64,000 bases of DNA from Candidatus Lutibacillus vidarii (GCA_016717165.1 JADKGA010000002.1:930001-994000), one strand, 5' to 3'; positions 7,795 through 17,485 are shown, numbered from the stretch's first letter. The notes: generated from the sequence alone by a model not told the origin. Made by a program: numbers and translations.

Positions 7795-8577
7795 ATGAAC
7801 ATCGTCGTCTGTGTCAAGCACGTTCCGGATGCCCAGGGCGACCGGACCTTCCGGGAGAGCGACAACACGACCGACCGCGCCAACGTCGACGGTCTGCTCT
7901 CCGAGCTCGACGAGTATGCCGTCGAGACCGCCCTCCAGCTGGTCGAGGCGGACGGGGGCGAGGTCACCGTCGTGACGATGGGCCCCGACCAGGCCTCCGA
8001 CGCGATCAAGAAGGCCCTGCAGATGGGCGCCGACAAGGGCGTGCACATCTGCGACGACGCGCTGCACGGCTCGGACGCCGTGGCGACCTCCCTGGTCCTG
8101 GCCAAGGCGATCGAGAAGCTCGGGCCGGTCGACCTCGTCGTCACCGGGATGGCCTCCACGGACGGCACGATGGGCGTGGTTCCGGCGATGCTCGCCGAGC
8201 GGCTCGGCCTGCCGCAGGTCACCTTCGCCTCGGAGATCTCGGTCGCCGACGGCGCCGTGACCATCCGGCGGGACGGCGACGCCGGCTCGCAGACGATCCG
8301 CTCCGGCCTGCCGGCGCTGGTCTCGGTCACCGACCAGATCAACGAGCCGCGGTACCCGTCCTTCAAGGGCATCATGGCCGCCAAGAAGAAGCCGGTCGAG
8401 AGCTGGACGCTCGCCGATGTGGGCGTCGGCCCCGACGAGGTCGGGCTCGGCGCGGCGTGGACCACCGTGTCTTCCTTCGCGGCCCGTCCGCCCCGCGGCG
8501 CCGGCACGATCGTCTCCGACGACGGCACCGGTGCCGACCAGCTCGTCGCCTTCCTCTCCGAGCGCAAGTTCGTCTGA
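7795..8577 (+). CDS. etfB: Electron transfer flavoprotein beta subunit
   Basis: A 260-residue small subunit of the FAD/AMP-containing electron carrier that accepts electrons from acyl-CoA dehydrogenases. It begins MNIVVCVKHVPD, typical of EtfB, and carries the nucleotide-binding core (TVVTMGPDQASDAIKKALQMGAD), DLVVTGMASTDGTMGVVP, and the family signature segment NEPRYPSFKGIMAAKKKP. It is followed after 22 bp by etfA with a good AAGGAG site, so the two form one operon. The promoter candidate upstream has TAACAT at 7744-7749. Confidence 0.95.
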   Translation: MNIVVCVKHVPDAQGDRTFRESDNTTDRANVDGLLSELDEYAVETALQLVEADGGEVTVVTMGPDQASDAIKKALQMGADKGVHICDDALHGSDAVATSLVLAKAIEKLGPVDLVVTGMASTDGTMGVVPAMLAERLGLPQVTFASEISVADGAVTIRRDGDAGSQTIRSGLPALVSVTDQINEPRYPSFKGIMAAKKKPVESWTLADVGVGPDEVGLGAAWTTVSSFAARPPRGAGTIVSDDGTGADQLVAFLSERKFV

Positions 8578-8599
8578 CCGTCCCAAGGAGATCACTGTC

Positions 8600-9556
8600 A
8601 TGGCTGAAGTTCTCGTCCTCGTCGACCACGTCGGGGGTACGGTCCGCAAGACGACCTCCGAGCTGCTCACCATCGCTCGTCGCATCGGCGAGCCGTCGGC
8701 TGTCTTCATCGGCGATGGGTATGACGCCGCCAAGGGCGTCCTCGCGGCCTTCGGGGCGCAGAAGGTCTACCGGGTGGACGCCGCCGAGGCGACCGCCTAT
8801 CTCGTCGCCCCGCAGGCCGAGATCCTCGCCCAGATCGCCGGCGCCGCCAGCCCGGCCGCGATCCTCGTGGCGTCCTCGGCCGAGGGCAAGGAGGTCGCCG
8901 CCCGGCTGGCGATCAAGCTGTCCTCCGGCCTGGTCACCGACGCCGTCGGTGTCGACGTCACCGACGGCGCGATCACGACGACCCAGTCGGTCTTCGCCGG
9001 CTCGTACACCGTCAAGGCGTCGGTCAACCGCGGCACCCCGATCATCGCGGTGAAGCCGAACTCGGCCGCCCCTGAGGAGTCCCCGTCGAGCCCCAGCGAG
9101 GAGTCGGTCGCCTACACCCCGTCCGGCGCGTCCGCGGCGGCCGCGATCGTCTCCACCGTCCCCAAGGCGGCATCCGGGCGCCCGGAGCTGACCGAGGCCG
9201 CGATCGTCGTCTCGGGCGGCCGCGGCACCGGCGGCGACTTCTCCAAGGTCGAGGCCTTCGCGGACAGCCTCGGCGCGGCTGTCGGCGCGTCCCGCGCCGC
9301 CGTCGACGCCGGGTGGTACCCGCACACCTCCCAGGTGGGCCAGACCGGCAAGCAGGTCAGCCCGTCCCTGTATGTCGCCTGCGGCATCTCGGGCGCCATC
9401 CAGCACCGGGCCGGGATGCAGACGAGCAAGACGATCATCGCGGTCAACAAGGACCCCGAGGCCCCGATCTTCGAGCTCGTCGACTTCGGCGTCGTCGGCG
9501 ACCTCTTCGCCGTCCTGCCGGACGCAACCGCCAAGGTGGCCGCCGCCAAGGGCTGA
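8600..9556 (+). CDS. etfA: Electron transfer flavoprotein alpha subunit
   Basis: A 318-residue large subunit of ETF. The N-terminal domain begins MAEVLVLVDHV. The C-terminal FAD domain contains the family signature: VSGGRGTGGDF, GASRAAVDAGW, QVGQTGKQVSPSLYVACGISGAIQH, then IIAVNKDPEAPIFELVDFGVVGDLF. The start at ATG 8600 is fixed by AAGGAG at 8585-8590. Residues about 155-190 form a Pro/Ser/Glu-rich linker between the two domains. It is cotranscribed with etfB. Confidence 0.95.
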   Translation: MAEVLVLVDHVGGTVRKTTSELLTIARRIGEPSAVFIGDGYDAAKGVLAAFGAQKVYRVDAAEATAYLVAPQAEILAQIAGAASPAAILVASSAEGKEVAARLAIKLSSGLVTDAVGVDVTDGAITTTQSVFAGSYTVKASVNRGTPIIAVKPNSAAPEESPSSPSEESVAYTPSGASAAAAIVSTVPKAASGRPELTEAAIVVSGGRGTGGDFSKVEAFADSLGAAVGASRAAVDAGWYPHTSQVGQTGKQVSPSLYVACGISGAIQHRAGMQTSKTIIAVNKDPEAPIFELVDFGVVGDLFAVLPDATAKVAAAKG

Positions 9557-9588
9557 GCCGCACAGGTCCTGACCGGGTCGGGAGCATC

Positions 9589-9594
9589 TAGACT
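9589..9594 (+). promoter_or_regulatory. -10 box TAGACT of the cysteine desulfurase gene (leaderless)
   Basis: TAGACT lies 6 nt before the GTG at 9601 with no ribosome binding site in between. Confidence 0.5.
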
Positions 9595-9600
9595 TCGTCG

Positions 9601-10815
9601 GTGCTCCCGACCCGGTCGTATCTGGACCATGCCGCGACAACCCCGATGCTGCCTGCGGCGGTCGAGGCGATGGTCGAGGTCATGGGCCAGGTCGGCAATG
9701 CCTCGTCGCTGCACACCTCGGGGCGGGCCGCCCGACGCCTCGTCGAGGAGTCCCGCGAGCTGGTGGCCGAGGCGCTCGGAGCCCGGCCGAGCGAGATCAT
9801 CTTCACCTCCGGAGGCACCGAGGCCGACAACCTCGCGCTGGCTGGCGTGCTCGACGCCCGCCGCTGCGCCGACCCGCGGCGCGCCCGGCTCGTCGTCTCC
9901 GAGGTCGAGCACCACGCCGTGATCGACACCGTCGAGCACCTCACCCGGCACGACAAGGCTCACGTGACCTGGGTGGGCTGCGACGCCACCGGTCTGGTGG
10001 ATGCCGCCGCGCTGGCCGAGGCGATCGGCGGCCCCGCGTCGGCCGCCGACGTGGCTCTTGTCAGCGTCATGTGGGCCAACAACGAGGTCGGCACGGTCAT
10101 GCCGGTGGCCCAGCTGGCCCAGGTCGCCAAGGCCGCCGGAATCCCCTTCCACACCGACGCGGTCCAGGCGGTCGGCCAGGTCGAGGTCGACTTCGCCGCG
10201 AGCGGCGCGGACCTGCTCAGCGTCAGCGGCCACAAGGTCGGCGGGCCGACCGGCATCGGGGCCCTCGTGGTCGGCCGCGATGTCGCCGTGACCCCGCGGA
10301 GCTTCGGCGGCGGCCAGGAGCGCCAGATCCGCTCGGGGACGCTCGCCGTCGCCTCGATCGTCGGCTTCGCCACCGCGATCCGGCATACCGTCGCAGAGCA
10401 GGCGACCGCAGCGCGACGGCTCACCGCGCTGCGCGACCGGCTGATCCACGGAGCGACCCAGGTGCCGGGCGTTGCGGTGAGCGGACCGTGGACACCGGGG
10501 GACTGGACGACCCGGCTGGCCGGCTGCGCCCACCTCACCGTCGAGCACTGTGCCGGTGACTCGCTGCTCTACCTGCTCGACGCGGCCGGGATCGAGTGCT
10601 CCACCGGCTCGGCGTGCCAGGCCGGGGTACCTCGCCCCAGCCATGTGCTCCTGGCCATGGGTATGCCGGCCGAGCGGGCCCGTGGCGCGCTGCGGGTCAC
10701 CCTCGGCCACACGAGCACCGATGCCGAGGTCGACGCCTTCCTCGCCGCCCTGCCCGGCGCGGTCGAGCGGGCCCAACGCGCCGAGGCGGCGACCTGGCGC
10801 ACCGCGGCGACCTGA
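9601..10815 (+). CDS. Cysteine desulfurase (NifS/IscS family)
   Basis: A 404-residue PLP aminotransferase-fold enzyme that removes sulfur from L-cysteine as a persulfide. Visible features are YLDHAATTP at the N-terminus, TSGGTEADNLAL, EHHAVIDT, HTDAVQAVGQ, the PLP lysine in SGHKVGGP (about residue 212), RSGT, and the persulfide cysteine in STGSACQAG (about 338). It overlaps mnmA by one base, so its likely job is sulfur supply for tRNA 2-thiolation, besides Fe-S or other needs. The start is a leaderless GTG. Confidence 0.92.
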   Translation: MLPTRSYLDHAATTPMLPAAVEAMVEVMGQVGNASSLHTSGRAARRLVEESRELVAEALGARPSEIIFTSGGTEADNLALAGVLDARRCADPRRARLVVSEVEHHAVIDTVEHLTRHDKAHVTWVGCDATGLVDAAALAEAIGGPASAADVALVSVMWANNEVGTVMPVAQLAQVAKAAGIPFHTDAVQAVGQVEVDFAASGADLLSVSGHKVGGPTGIGALVVGRDVAVTPRSFGGGQERQIRSGTLAVASIVGFATAIRHTVAEQATAARRLTALRDRLIHGATQVPGVAVSGPWTPGDWTTRLAGCAHLTVEHCAGDSLLYLLDAAGIECSTGSACQAGVPRPSHVLLAMGMPAERARGALRVTLGHTSTDAEVDAFLAALPGAVERAQRAEAATWRTAAT

Positions 10816-11978
10816 TGCGCGTCGTCGCGGCGATGAGCGGTGGCGTCGACTCGGCCGTCGCAGCAGCGCGGATGGTCGACGCCGGTCACGAGGTCATCGG
10901 GGTCCACCTGGCGCTCAACCGCCAGGCCGCCACCCTGCGCGAGAGCGCTCGCGGCTGCTGCACCCTCGAGGACGCCGCGGACGCCCGTCGGGTGGCCGAC
11001 CTGGTCGGCATACCCTTCTACGTCTGGGATCTCTCTGCCGCCTTCGAGCAGGAGGTGGTCGAGGACTTCGTCGCCGAGTACGCCCGGGGACGGACCCCCA
11101 ACCCGTGCATCCGGTGCAACGAGAAGGTGAAGTTCGCCGCCCTGCTCGACCGGGCCCTCGCGCTCGGCTTCGACGCCGTGGCAACCGGCCACTACGCCCG
11201 CATCGCCGAGGGGCCGCACGGCCGAGAGCTGCACCGCGCCCGCGACCGCGCGAAGGACCAGTCCTACGTCCTCGGCGTCCTCGACGCCCGCCAGCTCGCC
11301 GCGACCGAGCTGCCGCTCGGCGACTCGACCAAGGACGAGGTCCGGGCCGACGCGGCGGCGCGCGGGCTCGCGGTCGCTCGCAAGCCGGACAGCCACGACA
11401 TCTGCTTCATCCCCGATGGGGACACCCGGGGATTCCTCGCCACCCGCCTCGACCTGCGCCCCGGCCCGGTCGTTGGCCTTGACGGCGCCGTCGTCGGCGA
11501 GCACGACGGGGTGGTGGGCTTCACGGTGGGCCAGCGGCACGGCCTGCGGCTCAGCCGCCCCGCCGCCGACGGGCGGCCCCGGTATGTCGTCCAGGTTCGC
11601 CCGGACGACGCGACCGTGGTCGTCGGGCCGCGCGAGGCCCTGTTCGTCACCGCCCTGACTGCCGGGCAGCCCCGGTGGTGCGGCCCTGCACCGCGCGGTC
11701 CGGTCCGGCTCGGCGCGCAGATCCGCGCCCACGGCGAGGAGGTCCCGGCCGTGGTCACGGTTGGCCGAGGCGCTGTCGAGGTCACCTTCGACGCCCCGCT
11801 CACCGGGGTCGCGCGAGGCCAGAGCGTGGTCCTGTATGACGGCACCAGGGTCGTCGGGTCCGCGACGATCGACGCGACCCGGGCGCCAGCGGCTGAGGAC
11901 GGACCGACCAGCCCGACCGGACCGGCCAGCTCGACCGGACCGGCCAACCCGGCCGGACCTGCCTCGGGCACTGAGTAG
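10815..11978 (+). CDS. mnmA: tRNA-specific 2-thiouridylase MnmA
   Basis: A 387-residue ATP-dependent thiolase that makes 2-thiouridine at the wobble position of Lys, Glu and Gln tRNAs. The PP-loop SGGVDS is at residues 8-13, the catalytic Cys in NPCIRCNEKVKF near 98-101, and the second reactive Cys in DSHDICFIPDG near 197. GHYAR and KDQSYVLG are also family motifs. The start ATG overlaps the stop of the cysteine desulfurase gene. The last 30 residues are an odd low-complexity tail made of GPxxxTGPAS-like repeats, which the core enzyme does not need. Confidence 0.95.
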   Translation: MRVVAAMSGGVDSAVAAARMVDAGHEVIGVHLALNRQAATLRESARGCCTLEDAADARRVADLVGIPFYVWDLSAAFEQEVVEDFVAEYARGRTPNPCIRCNEKVKFAALLDRALALGFDAVATGHYARIAEGPHGRELHRARDRAKDQSYVLGVLDARQLAATELPLGDSTKDEVRADAAARGLAVARKPDSHDICFIPDGDTRGFLATRLDLRPGPVVGLDGAVVGEHDGVVGFTVGQRHGLRLSRPAADGRPRYVVQVRPDDATVVVGPREALFVTALTAGQPRWCGPAPRGPVRLGAQIRAHGEEVPAVVTVGRGAVEVTFDAPLTGVARGQSVVLYDGTRVVGSATIDATRAPAAEDGPTSPTGPASSTGPANPAGPASGTE

Positions 11979-11981
11979 GGT
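11976..11981 (+). promoter_or_regulatory. -10 box TAGGGT of the MetE-like gene (leaderless)
   Basis: TAGGGT overlaps the mnmA stop codon and lies 6 nt before the ATG at 11988. The spacer GGCGAG is a poor ribosome binding site. Confidence 0.45.
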
Positions 11982-11987
11982 GGCGAG

Positions 11988-12977
11988 ATGACCACGGCGA
12001 CCGGTGTCGGCTCGTGGCCCGGCACCAGCGCCCGCGAGGCGGTCCGGGCCGTTCGCGACCTCCTGGCCCCAGACGGCCTGCCCTACCTGCCAGAGACCCC
12101 CGGCCGCGGACCAGGGGCCGATCTGGTCGGTCGTGGTGCCGGTCTGCTCGTCGAGCTCCCGGTCGACCTTCAGCCGATGGGCTGGCGCTTCGTCGACCGA
12201 CCCGGCCGGGATGCCGAACGGACCGCCGCCCTGCTCACCGAGGACCTCGACGAGCTCGCCGAGGCCTATGACGGCTATGCCGGAGCGCTGAAGGTGCAGG
12301 TCTGCGGCCCGTGGAGCCTGGCCGCGTCGGTCTGGCTCACCCGCGGCGAGCGGGCCCTCACCGACCCGGGAGCGCGCCGGGACGTCGTCTCGTCGCTGTC
12401 CGCGGGGGTGGCCGGGCTCCTCGCCCGGGTGCGTTCGCTCGTGCCCGGGGCCGAGCTGGTGCTTCAGCTCGACGAACCGTCGCTGCCGGCGGTCCTCGGC
12501 GGCTGGCTGCCCACGGCCTCCGGCTTCGGCAAGGTCGCGGCGGTGGACCCGCAGGAGGTCCGCGCCGGGCTGCGTGAGGTCGTCGCCGCGGCGGGAGCCA
12601 CCCCCACCGTGCTGCACTGCTGCGCCGGCGACCCGCCCGTCCCGACCCTGCGCGATGTCGGGGCAACCGGGATCAGTCTCGACACCTCCGGCCTCAAGGC
12701 CCGCACCTGGGAGGGGGTGGCGGTCGCCGTCGAGTCCGGGATGACGCTGTATGCCGGTGCCGTCCCGACCGCCGAGGCTATGCCGCCCGCCGCCGACCTG
12801 GCCCGGGCGCTCGAGCGACGGTGGGCCGACCTCGGGCTGGACCCGGCGACCCTGGGTGCGGTGGTCGTCAGCCCGTCCTGTGGGCTGGCCGGCCTTCCGG
12901 GGGCGGAGGCAGTGCGGCGGCAGAAGCTCGCGGTCGAGGTCGCCCTACGCCTCGGCGATATCGCGGCCACCACGTGA
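11988..12977 (+). CDS. MetE C-terminal-like (cobalamin-independent methionine synthase family) protein
   Basis: A 329-residue stand-alone barrel of the MetE/UROD superfamily, the family found between mnmA and ligA in actinobacteria. Motifs: GVGSWPGT at the N-terminus, QVCGPWSLA, QLDEPSLPAVL, TVLHCCAGD with a possible zinc-ligand His/Cys pair, and VVSPSCGLAG with a further Cys. It lacks the N-terminal half of MetE, so true methionine synthase activity is unproven; methyl transfer to another thiol is possible. It runs in the same direction as mnmA. Confidence 0.8.
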   Translation: MTTATGVGSWPGTSAREAVRAVRDLLAPDGLPYLPETPGRGPGADLVGRGAGLLVELPVDLQPMGWRFVDRPGRDAERTAALLTEDLDELAEAYDGYAGALKVQVCGPWSLAASVWLTRGERALTDPGARRDVVSSLSAGVAGLLARVRSLVPGAELVLQLDEPSLPAVLGGWLPTASGFGKVAAVDPQEVRAGLREVVAAAGATPTVLHCCAGDPPVPTLRDVGATGISLDTSGLKARTWEGVAVAVESGMTLYAGAVPTAEAMPPAADLARALERRWADLGLDPATLGAVVVSPSCGLAGLPGAEAVRRQKLAVEVALRLGDIAATT

Positions 12978-12997
12978 CCAATCGGCCAAACTCGGAC

Positions 12998-13052
12998 CGA
13001 CATACCGGAAACGGCCCCCGGCATACCGGAAATACAGTCCGGCATACCGGAA
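12998..13052. repeat. Three direct CATACCGGAA repeats
   Basis: CATACCGGAA at 13001, 13022 and 13043, spaced 21 bp (two helical turns), in the short gap between convergent genes. Such regular spacing could mark a protein binding array or simply a decayed repeat. Confidence 0.6.
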
Positions 13053-13083
13053 CTGCGCGCCGATAGGAGTGAGTGCGCTCCGG

Positions 13084-14316
13084 CTAGCTGAGGGCTGAGC
13101 CCTTGGCGAAGTCGGCATACGACATATTCCAGTCGGTCCAGCCGTTGCCCTCGTCCAGACTGCGCCCGGTACCGGACACGATGACCGGGTCGCCGACCTT
13201 CATCTGCTCGTAGAGCCAGGACGCATTGCCCGTGCTCATGCCGACGCAGCCATGGCTGACGTTGGCGTGGCCTTGGTAGCCGACCGACCACGGGGCGGCG
13301 TGGAGGAACTCGCCGGACCACGTGACGCGCATCGCGTACCGCACGTCGGACAGGTCGTAGTAGTCGGGGTCGCCCTTCTTGGCCCCGGTGGAGACCATCC
13401 GGGTGGTCCACAGCTTCTCCATGATGACCTTCGACCCGCTGCGGGTCGTGAAACCCGGCTTGCCGCCGGTCACCGGGATGGTATTGGCCAGCTTGCCGCC
13501 GACATACAGCTTGAGGTTGTGCGCGGCGAGGTCGACCTTGGCGACGACTGAGCGACCGACCGTGAAGTGCGCGACCCGGTCCATCTGGCCGAAGCGGCCG
13601 CCACCGGCCGGCACGCCGTTGAGCTTGGCCTCGACGGTGACCTTCGTGCCGGGGGTCCAGTAGTCCTTGGGACGCCAGTGCACCTCGCGGTCGGAGACCC
13701 AACGCCACGAGCCCACCTGGGCCGGCACCGAGGTGACGGTGAGGTGCTTCTCGAAGGACGCCTTGTCCTTGACCGCGAGGTCGAAGGTGAGGACGACCGG
13801 CATCGCGACACCGACGGTGGCCCCGTCGCCGGGGATCGAGTAGGGGTAGACCTCCTCGTCGCGGCTGAGGGCCTTGGTCTCGAAGCGGATCGTCGAGGTT
13901 GCGGTGACCCCGTCCGCGTTCGCGCCGGACATGGTGAGGGTGTAGCTGCGGCCGGGGTCGAGCAGTCGGGCGGCGACCCAGGTCGCCTGGCCCGGGTCGA
14001 CCGTGCCGGGGACCTCGCCGGGGTTCTCCTTGAAGGTGCCCTCCGGCTTGAGGATGACCGTGTTGAGCGCCCCATCAGTGGCCCACGCCTTGACCGCGGT
14101 GCTGACATCGACGGTGTCGCCGTCCTTGACATTGGCGAGCAGGGCCACCGGGGGAGTCGTCGGGGTGGGGGTGGACGAGGTGGTCGTGGACCCGGATGGC
14201 CCCGCCGTCGAGCCTCCGGCCGCAGCAGTGCCGGTGCAGCCGCTGGCGAGCAGCACAAGCGCGCTCAACGAGGCCAGAACCCCGGGCGCGAGGGTACGAC
14301 GAGTGCGAACAACCAT
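13084..14316 (-). CDS. L,D-transpeptidase lipoprotein (Ig-like domains plus YkuD)
   Basis: A 410-residue exported enzyme that forms 3-3 peptidoglycan cross-links, similar in layout to mycobacterial LdtMt2. It has a lipoprotein signal with lipobox LASGC, a Ser/Thr/Pro-rich linker, two Ig-like domains (about 60-250), and a C-terminal YkuD domain with catalytic motif HANVSHGCVGMST (Cys near residue 357). The start at 14316 is chosen because GGAG lies 5 nt before it; a frame extending to 14376 has no such site. A GACAAT/ATTGTC inverted repeat (14353-14370) lies upstream and may be a regulator site. Confidence 0.93.
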   Translation of the reverse strand: MVVRTRRTLAPGVLASLSALVLLASGCTGTAAAGGSTAGPSGSTTTSSTPTPTTPPVALLANVKDGDTVDVSTAVKAWATDGALNTVILKPEGTFKENPGEVPGTVDPGQATWVAARLLDPGRSYTLTMSGANADGVTATSTIRFETKALSRDEEVYPYSIPGDGATVGVAMPVVLTFDLAVKDKASFEKHLTVTSVPAQVGSWRWVSDREVHWRPKDYWTPGTKVTVEAKLNGVPAGGGRFGQMDRVAHFTVGRSVVAKVDLAAHNLKLYVGGKLANTIPVTGGKPGFTTRSGSKVIMEKLWTTRMVSTGAKKGDPDYYDLSDVRYAMRVTWSGEFLHAAPWSVGYQGHANVSHGCVGMSTGNASWLYEQMKVGDPVIVSGTGRSLDEGNGWTDWNMSYADFAKGSALS

Positions 14317-14467
14317 GCCATCTCCAAAGACGAGGTCCACCAGGCGCGTTCGGACAATCGATCTATTGTCACTCATCAGGGGCCCCTATGTCGTCATTCG
14401 TCCGTCTGCGGGGCTTGTCCGGGCGATCCGCGACAGCCTCGCGGCGGTGTCGGGGGGTTCTGCGAGG

Positions 14468-16562
14468 ATGGCCCGCGTGACCGAGCCGACGACCGAGCAG
14501 ATCCGTCACCGGTGGACCGAGCTGGCCGAACAGGTCCGGGCCCACCAGGTGGCCTACCACCTGCGCGACGCCCCGACCATCTCCGACGGGGAGTATGACG
14601 CGCTGGTCCGCGAGCTGGCCGCGCTCGAGGACGCCTACCCTGAGCTGCGGACGCCGGACAGCCCGACCCAGCAGGTCGGCGCGGCATGGTCGACCGACTT
14701 CGCCCCGGTCGAGCACCTGCAGCGGATGATGAGCCTGGACAATGTCTTCTCACCTGAGGAGCTGCGGTCGTGGTGGGAGCGGGTGGAGCGGGAGAGCGGC
14801 GGGGCGGCATACCACCTGCTCTGCGAGCTGAAGATCGACGGGCTGGCCGTCAACCTGCTCTACGAACGCGGGCGGCTCGTCCGTGCAGCGACCCGCGGGG
14901 ACGGGCGGACAGGCGAGGACGTCACCCGGAATGTCATGACGATCGACGGCGTCCCGCACCGGCTCGCCGGGACCGGCCATCCCGAGGTCCTCGAGGTGCG
15001 CGGTGAGGTCTTCTTCCCCGTCGCAGCCTTCGAGCAGCTCAACGCCGCGCTCGTCGAGTCCGGCGGGAAGCCCTTCTCCAACCCCCGCAATGGCGCGGCC
15101 GGCTCGCTGCGCCAGAAGGACCCGCGGGTCACCGCGTCCCGCCCGCTGCGGATGCTCGTCCACGGTCTGGGGGAGCGGACCGGTTTCGCCGTGGTCCGGC
15201 AAAGCGAGGCGTATGCCGTCCTCGGCTCGTGGGGGCTGCCGGTCTCAACGCGGTGCCGCGTCGTCGACTCGCTCGCGCAGGCACAGGCCTTCGTCGAGGA
15301 GTACGGGGAGCACCGGCACGCGGTGGAGCACGAGCTGGACGGGGTCGTCATCAAGGTCGACGAGGTGTCGGTCCAGGGGGTGCTGGGGTCGACCTCTCGG
15401 GCTCCCCGCTGGGCGATCGCGTACAAGTACCCGCCCGAGGAGGTGACCACTCGACTGCTCGACATCCAGGTCAACGTCGGGCGCACCGGTCGGGTGACGC
15501 CCTTCGGGGTGATGGAGCCGGTGCGGGTGGCCGGTTCGACGGTGGAGATGGCGACCCTGCACAACGCCGACGAGGTGCGCCGCAAGGGCGTGCTCATCGG
15601 CGACATGGTCGTCCTGCGCAAGGCCGGTGACGTCATCCCGGAGATCGTCGCCCCGGTGGTCGACCTGCGCACCGGCGTGGAGCGCGAGTTCGTCATGCCG
15701 ACAAAGTGCCCGTCCTGCGGGACGCCGCTGGCCCCGGCCAAGGAGGGCGACAAGGACGTGCGCTGCCCCAACACCCGGACCTGCCCGTCCCAGCTGCGAG
15801 AACGGCTCTTCGGGCTGGCCGCGCGGGGCGCCTTCGACATCGAGGCGTTGGGGTGGAAGGGTGCCGACGCGCTGCTGACGGCCGGGGTGCTCGAGGACGA
15901 GACGACGCTCTTTCTCGCTCGATGCGGCCGCGCTGGCCCAGGTGCCGCTCTACACCCGAGCGGCCAAGGCGTCCGATCCGGCCGAGTCCGTCGTCGGCGG
16001 GCGGGTGCTCTCGGCCAACGGGGCCCGGCTGCTCGACAACCTCGACAAGGCCAAGGTCCAGCCGCTGTGGCGAGTGCTCGTCGCCCTCTCGATCCGGCAC
16101 GTCGGTCCGACCGCGGCCCGGGCCCTCGCCGACGCCTTCGGGTCGATGGCTGCGATACGAGCCGCGTCGGTCGAGCAGCTGAGCGCGGTCGAGGGGGTCG
16201 GAGGGGTCATCGCCGAGGCGGTCGTCGAGTGGTTCGCCGTCGACTGGCACCAGGAGATCGTCGACCGCTGGGCCGACGACGGGGTCCGGATGGCCGACGA
16301 ACGGGACGAGTCGACGCCGCAGACCCTCGCCGGTCTGACCGTCGTCGTCACCGGGTCGCTCACCGGGTTCACCCGGGACGGCGCGAAGGAGGCGATCCTC
16401 GCCCGGGGCGGGAAGGCGTCGTCCTCGGTGTCGAAGAACACCGACTATGTCGTCGTCGGCGAGAACGCCGGGTCCAAGGAGGACAAGGCCCGAGAGCTCG
16501 GCCGTCCCATCCTCGACGAGGCCGGCTTCGTTCGGCTCCTGGAGACCGGCTCGGCTGACTGA
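14468..16562 (+). CDS. ligA: NAD-dependent DNA ligase LigA, interrupted by an apparent one-base insertion
   Basis: Essential NAD+-dependent ligase that seals nicks in replication. All domains are present: the Ia domain (HRWTELAEQVRAHQVAYH), the adenylation domain with KIDG (active-site Lys about 123), OB fold, zinc finger (CPSCG and CPNTRTCPSQ), HhH and BRCT (TVVVTGSLTG to the end). The frame breaks at TTT 15911-15913: reading CTC-TTC-TCG-CTC-GAT would restore LFSLDAAALAQVPLY, so one extra T explains it. Since the rest is intact and the gene is essential, a sequencing error is the likeliest cause. The start may also be GTG 14477. Confidence 0.9.
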
Positions 16563-16646
16563 GGGCTCTATTGCGTCGGGGCCGTGCTTCCGGTCGTCGA
16601 GCCTGCGACGAGATGGCCCGGTTCTCAGGCCGCCAGAAGCCCGGTC

Positions 16647-17375
16647 TCAGGCCTCGACCACGGAGGTCGTCACGGAGCCGTCCTCATGGAGCTCGACGAT
16701 CCGGGCCCCGCAGCCGCTCTCGGGAAGGCTCATCGCCGGCCCGTCGTGGGCCAGGGCGTAGTACGTCGAAGGCGCCCCGAGCAGCCGCAGGCCGCCAGGG
16801 AGGGTCTCGTCATACGCCGCGTGGGTGTGGCCGGTGAGCAGTGCGCGGACGTGCGGGCGGGCGGCGAGGGCGTCGAGCAGGGCGTCGGCGCCGTCGAGGA
16901 CGAACCAGGGGTGGGTGCTGCGTGACCGCGGTGGGTGGTGCATGACGAGAACGGTCGGGACCGGCTCACGGGCATCCAGCATGGCAGCGACCTCGGCGGC
17001 GACGACCGAGCCGGCCACCTCGTCGCGGACCGTGGAGTCGACGCCGAGGATCCGCCAGCCGTGGACCTCGGCGTGGGCGGGGCCGAAGGCCGTCGCCACG
17101 ACGGCCGGGTCGTCGTGGTTGCCGGGGACGGCGATAACGGTGGCGGCGGCTGAGGCGAGCCGGTCCCGCACGGCCGAGGCGGCGGCGAGGGAGAAGTCGT
17201 CGGTGATATCGCCGCTGTGCACAGCCACGTCGGCGGGTTCGCCGGCGCGGGCGACGGCCTCAAGGACAATGTCGAGACGTGCTGCGGGGTCAACGCCGGG
17301 GTGGTAGTCCGAGGTCCCTCCGACGCCGGAGCGCAGGTGGGTGTCGCTGACGTGGAGCAGGCGCACGGTCGGCAT
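16647..17375 (-). CDS. Metallophosphoesterase (CpdA-like cyclic nucleotide phosphodiesterase family)
   Basis: A 242-residue calcineurin-like phosphatase. The full metal-binding set is visible: HVSDTHL, SGDITDD, PGNHDD, LVMHHPP and GHTHAAYD. This order and length match the CpdA/Icc 3',5'-cyclic-nucleotide phosphodiesterase subfamily, but the substrate cannot be told from sequence. The start is ATG 17375, 8 nt after TAGGCT, consistent with a (near-)leaderless message. It stands alone, convergent with ligA and divergent from gatC. Confidence 0.85.
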   Translation of the reverse strand: MPTVRLLHVSDTHLRSGVGGTSDYHPGVDPAARLDIVLEAVARAGEPADVAVHSGDITDDFSLAAASAVRDRLASAAATVIAVPGNHDDPAVVATAFGPAHAEVHGWRILGVDSTVRDEVAGSVVAAEVAAMLDAREPVPTVLVMHHPPRSRSTHPWFVLDGADALLDALAARPHVRALLTGHTHAAYDETLPGGLRLLGAPSTYYALAHDGPAMSLPESGCGARIVELHEDGSVTTSVVEA

Positions 17376-17447
17376 AGCTCGAGAGCCTAGTTCTGCCGGT
17401 CGGCCCGGCGGGTCGCGGCCCGCGTGTCGGGCGCCGGCGATGGCGGT

Positions 17448-17468
17448 ATGACGAAACACGCTCGTCAT
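17448..17468. promoter_or_regulatory. Hyphenated palindrome ATGACGA-N7-TCGTCAT, copy 1, upstream of gatC
   Basis: 7-bp perfect arms and a 7-nt spacer beginning AAC, located just upstream of the gatC -10 box. The same arms, spacing and first three spacer bases recur at 19344-19364. Its position, where a repressor or activator would act, suggests an operator. Confidence 0.5.
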
Positions 17469-17479
17469 CGAGGCGCCCA

Positions 17480-17485
17480 TAGACT
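17480..17485 (+). promoter_or_regulatory. -10 box TAGACT of gatC (leaderless)
   Basis: TAGACT lies 7 nt before the gatC ATG. There is no ribosome binding site. Confidence 0.55.
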
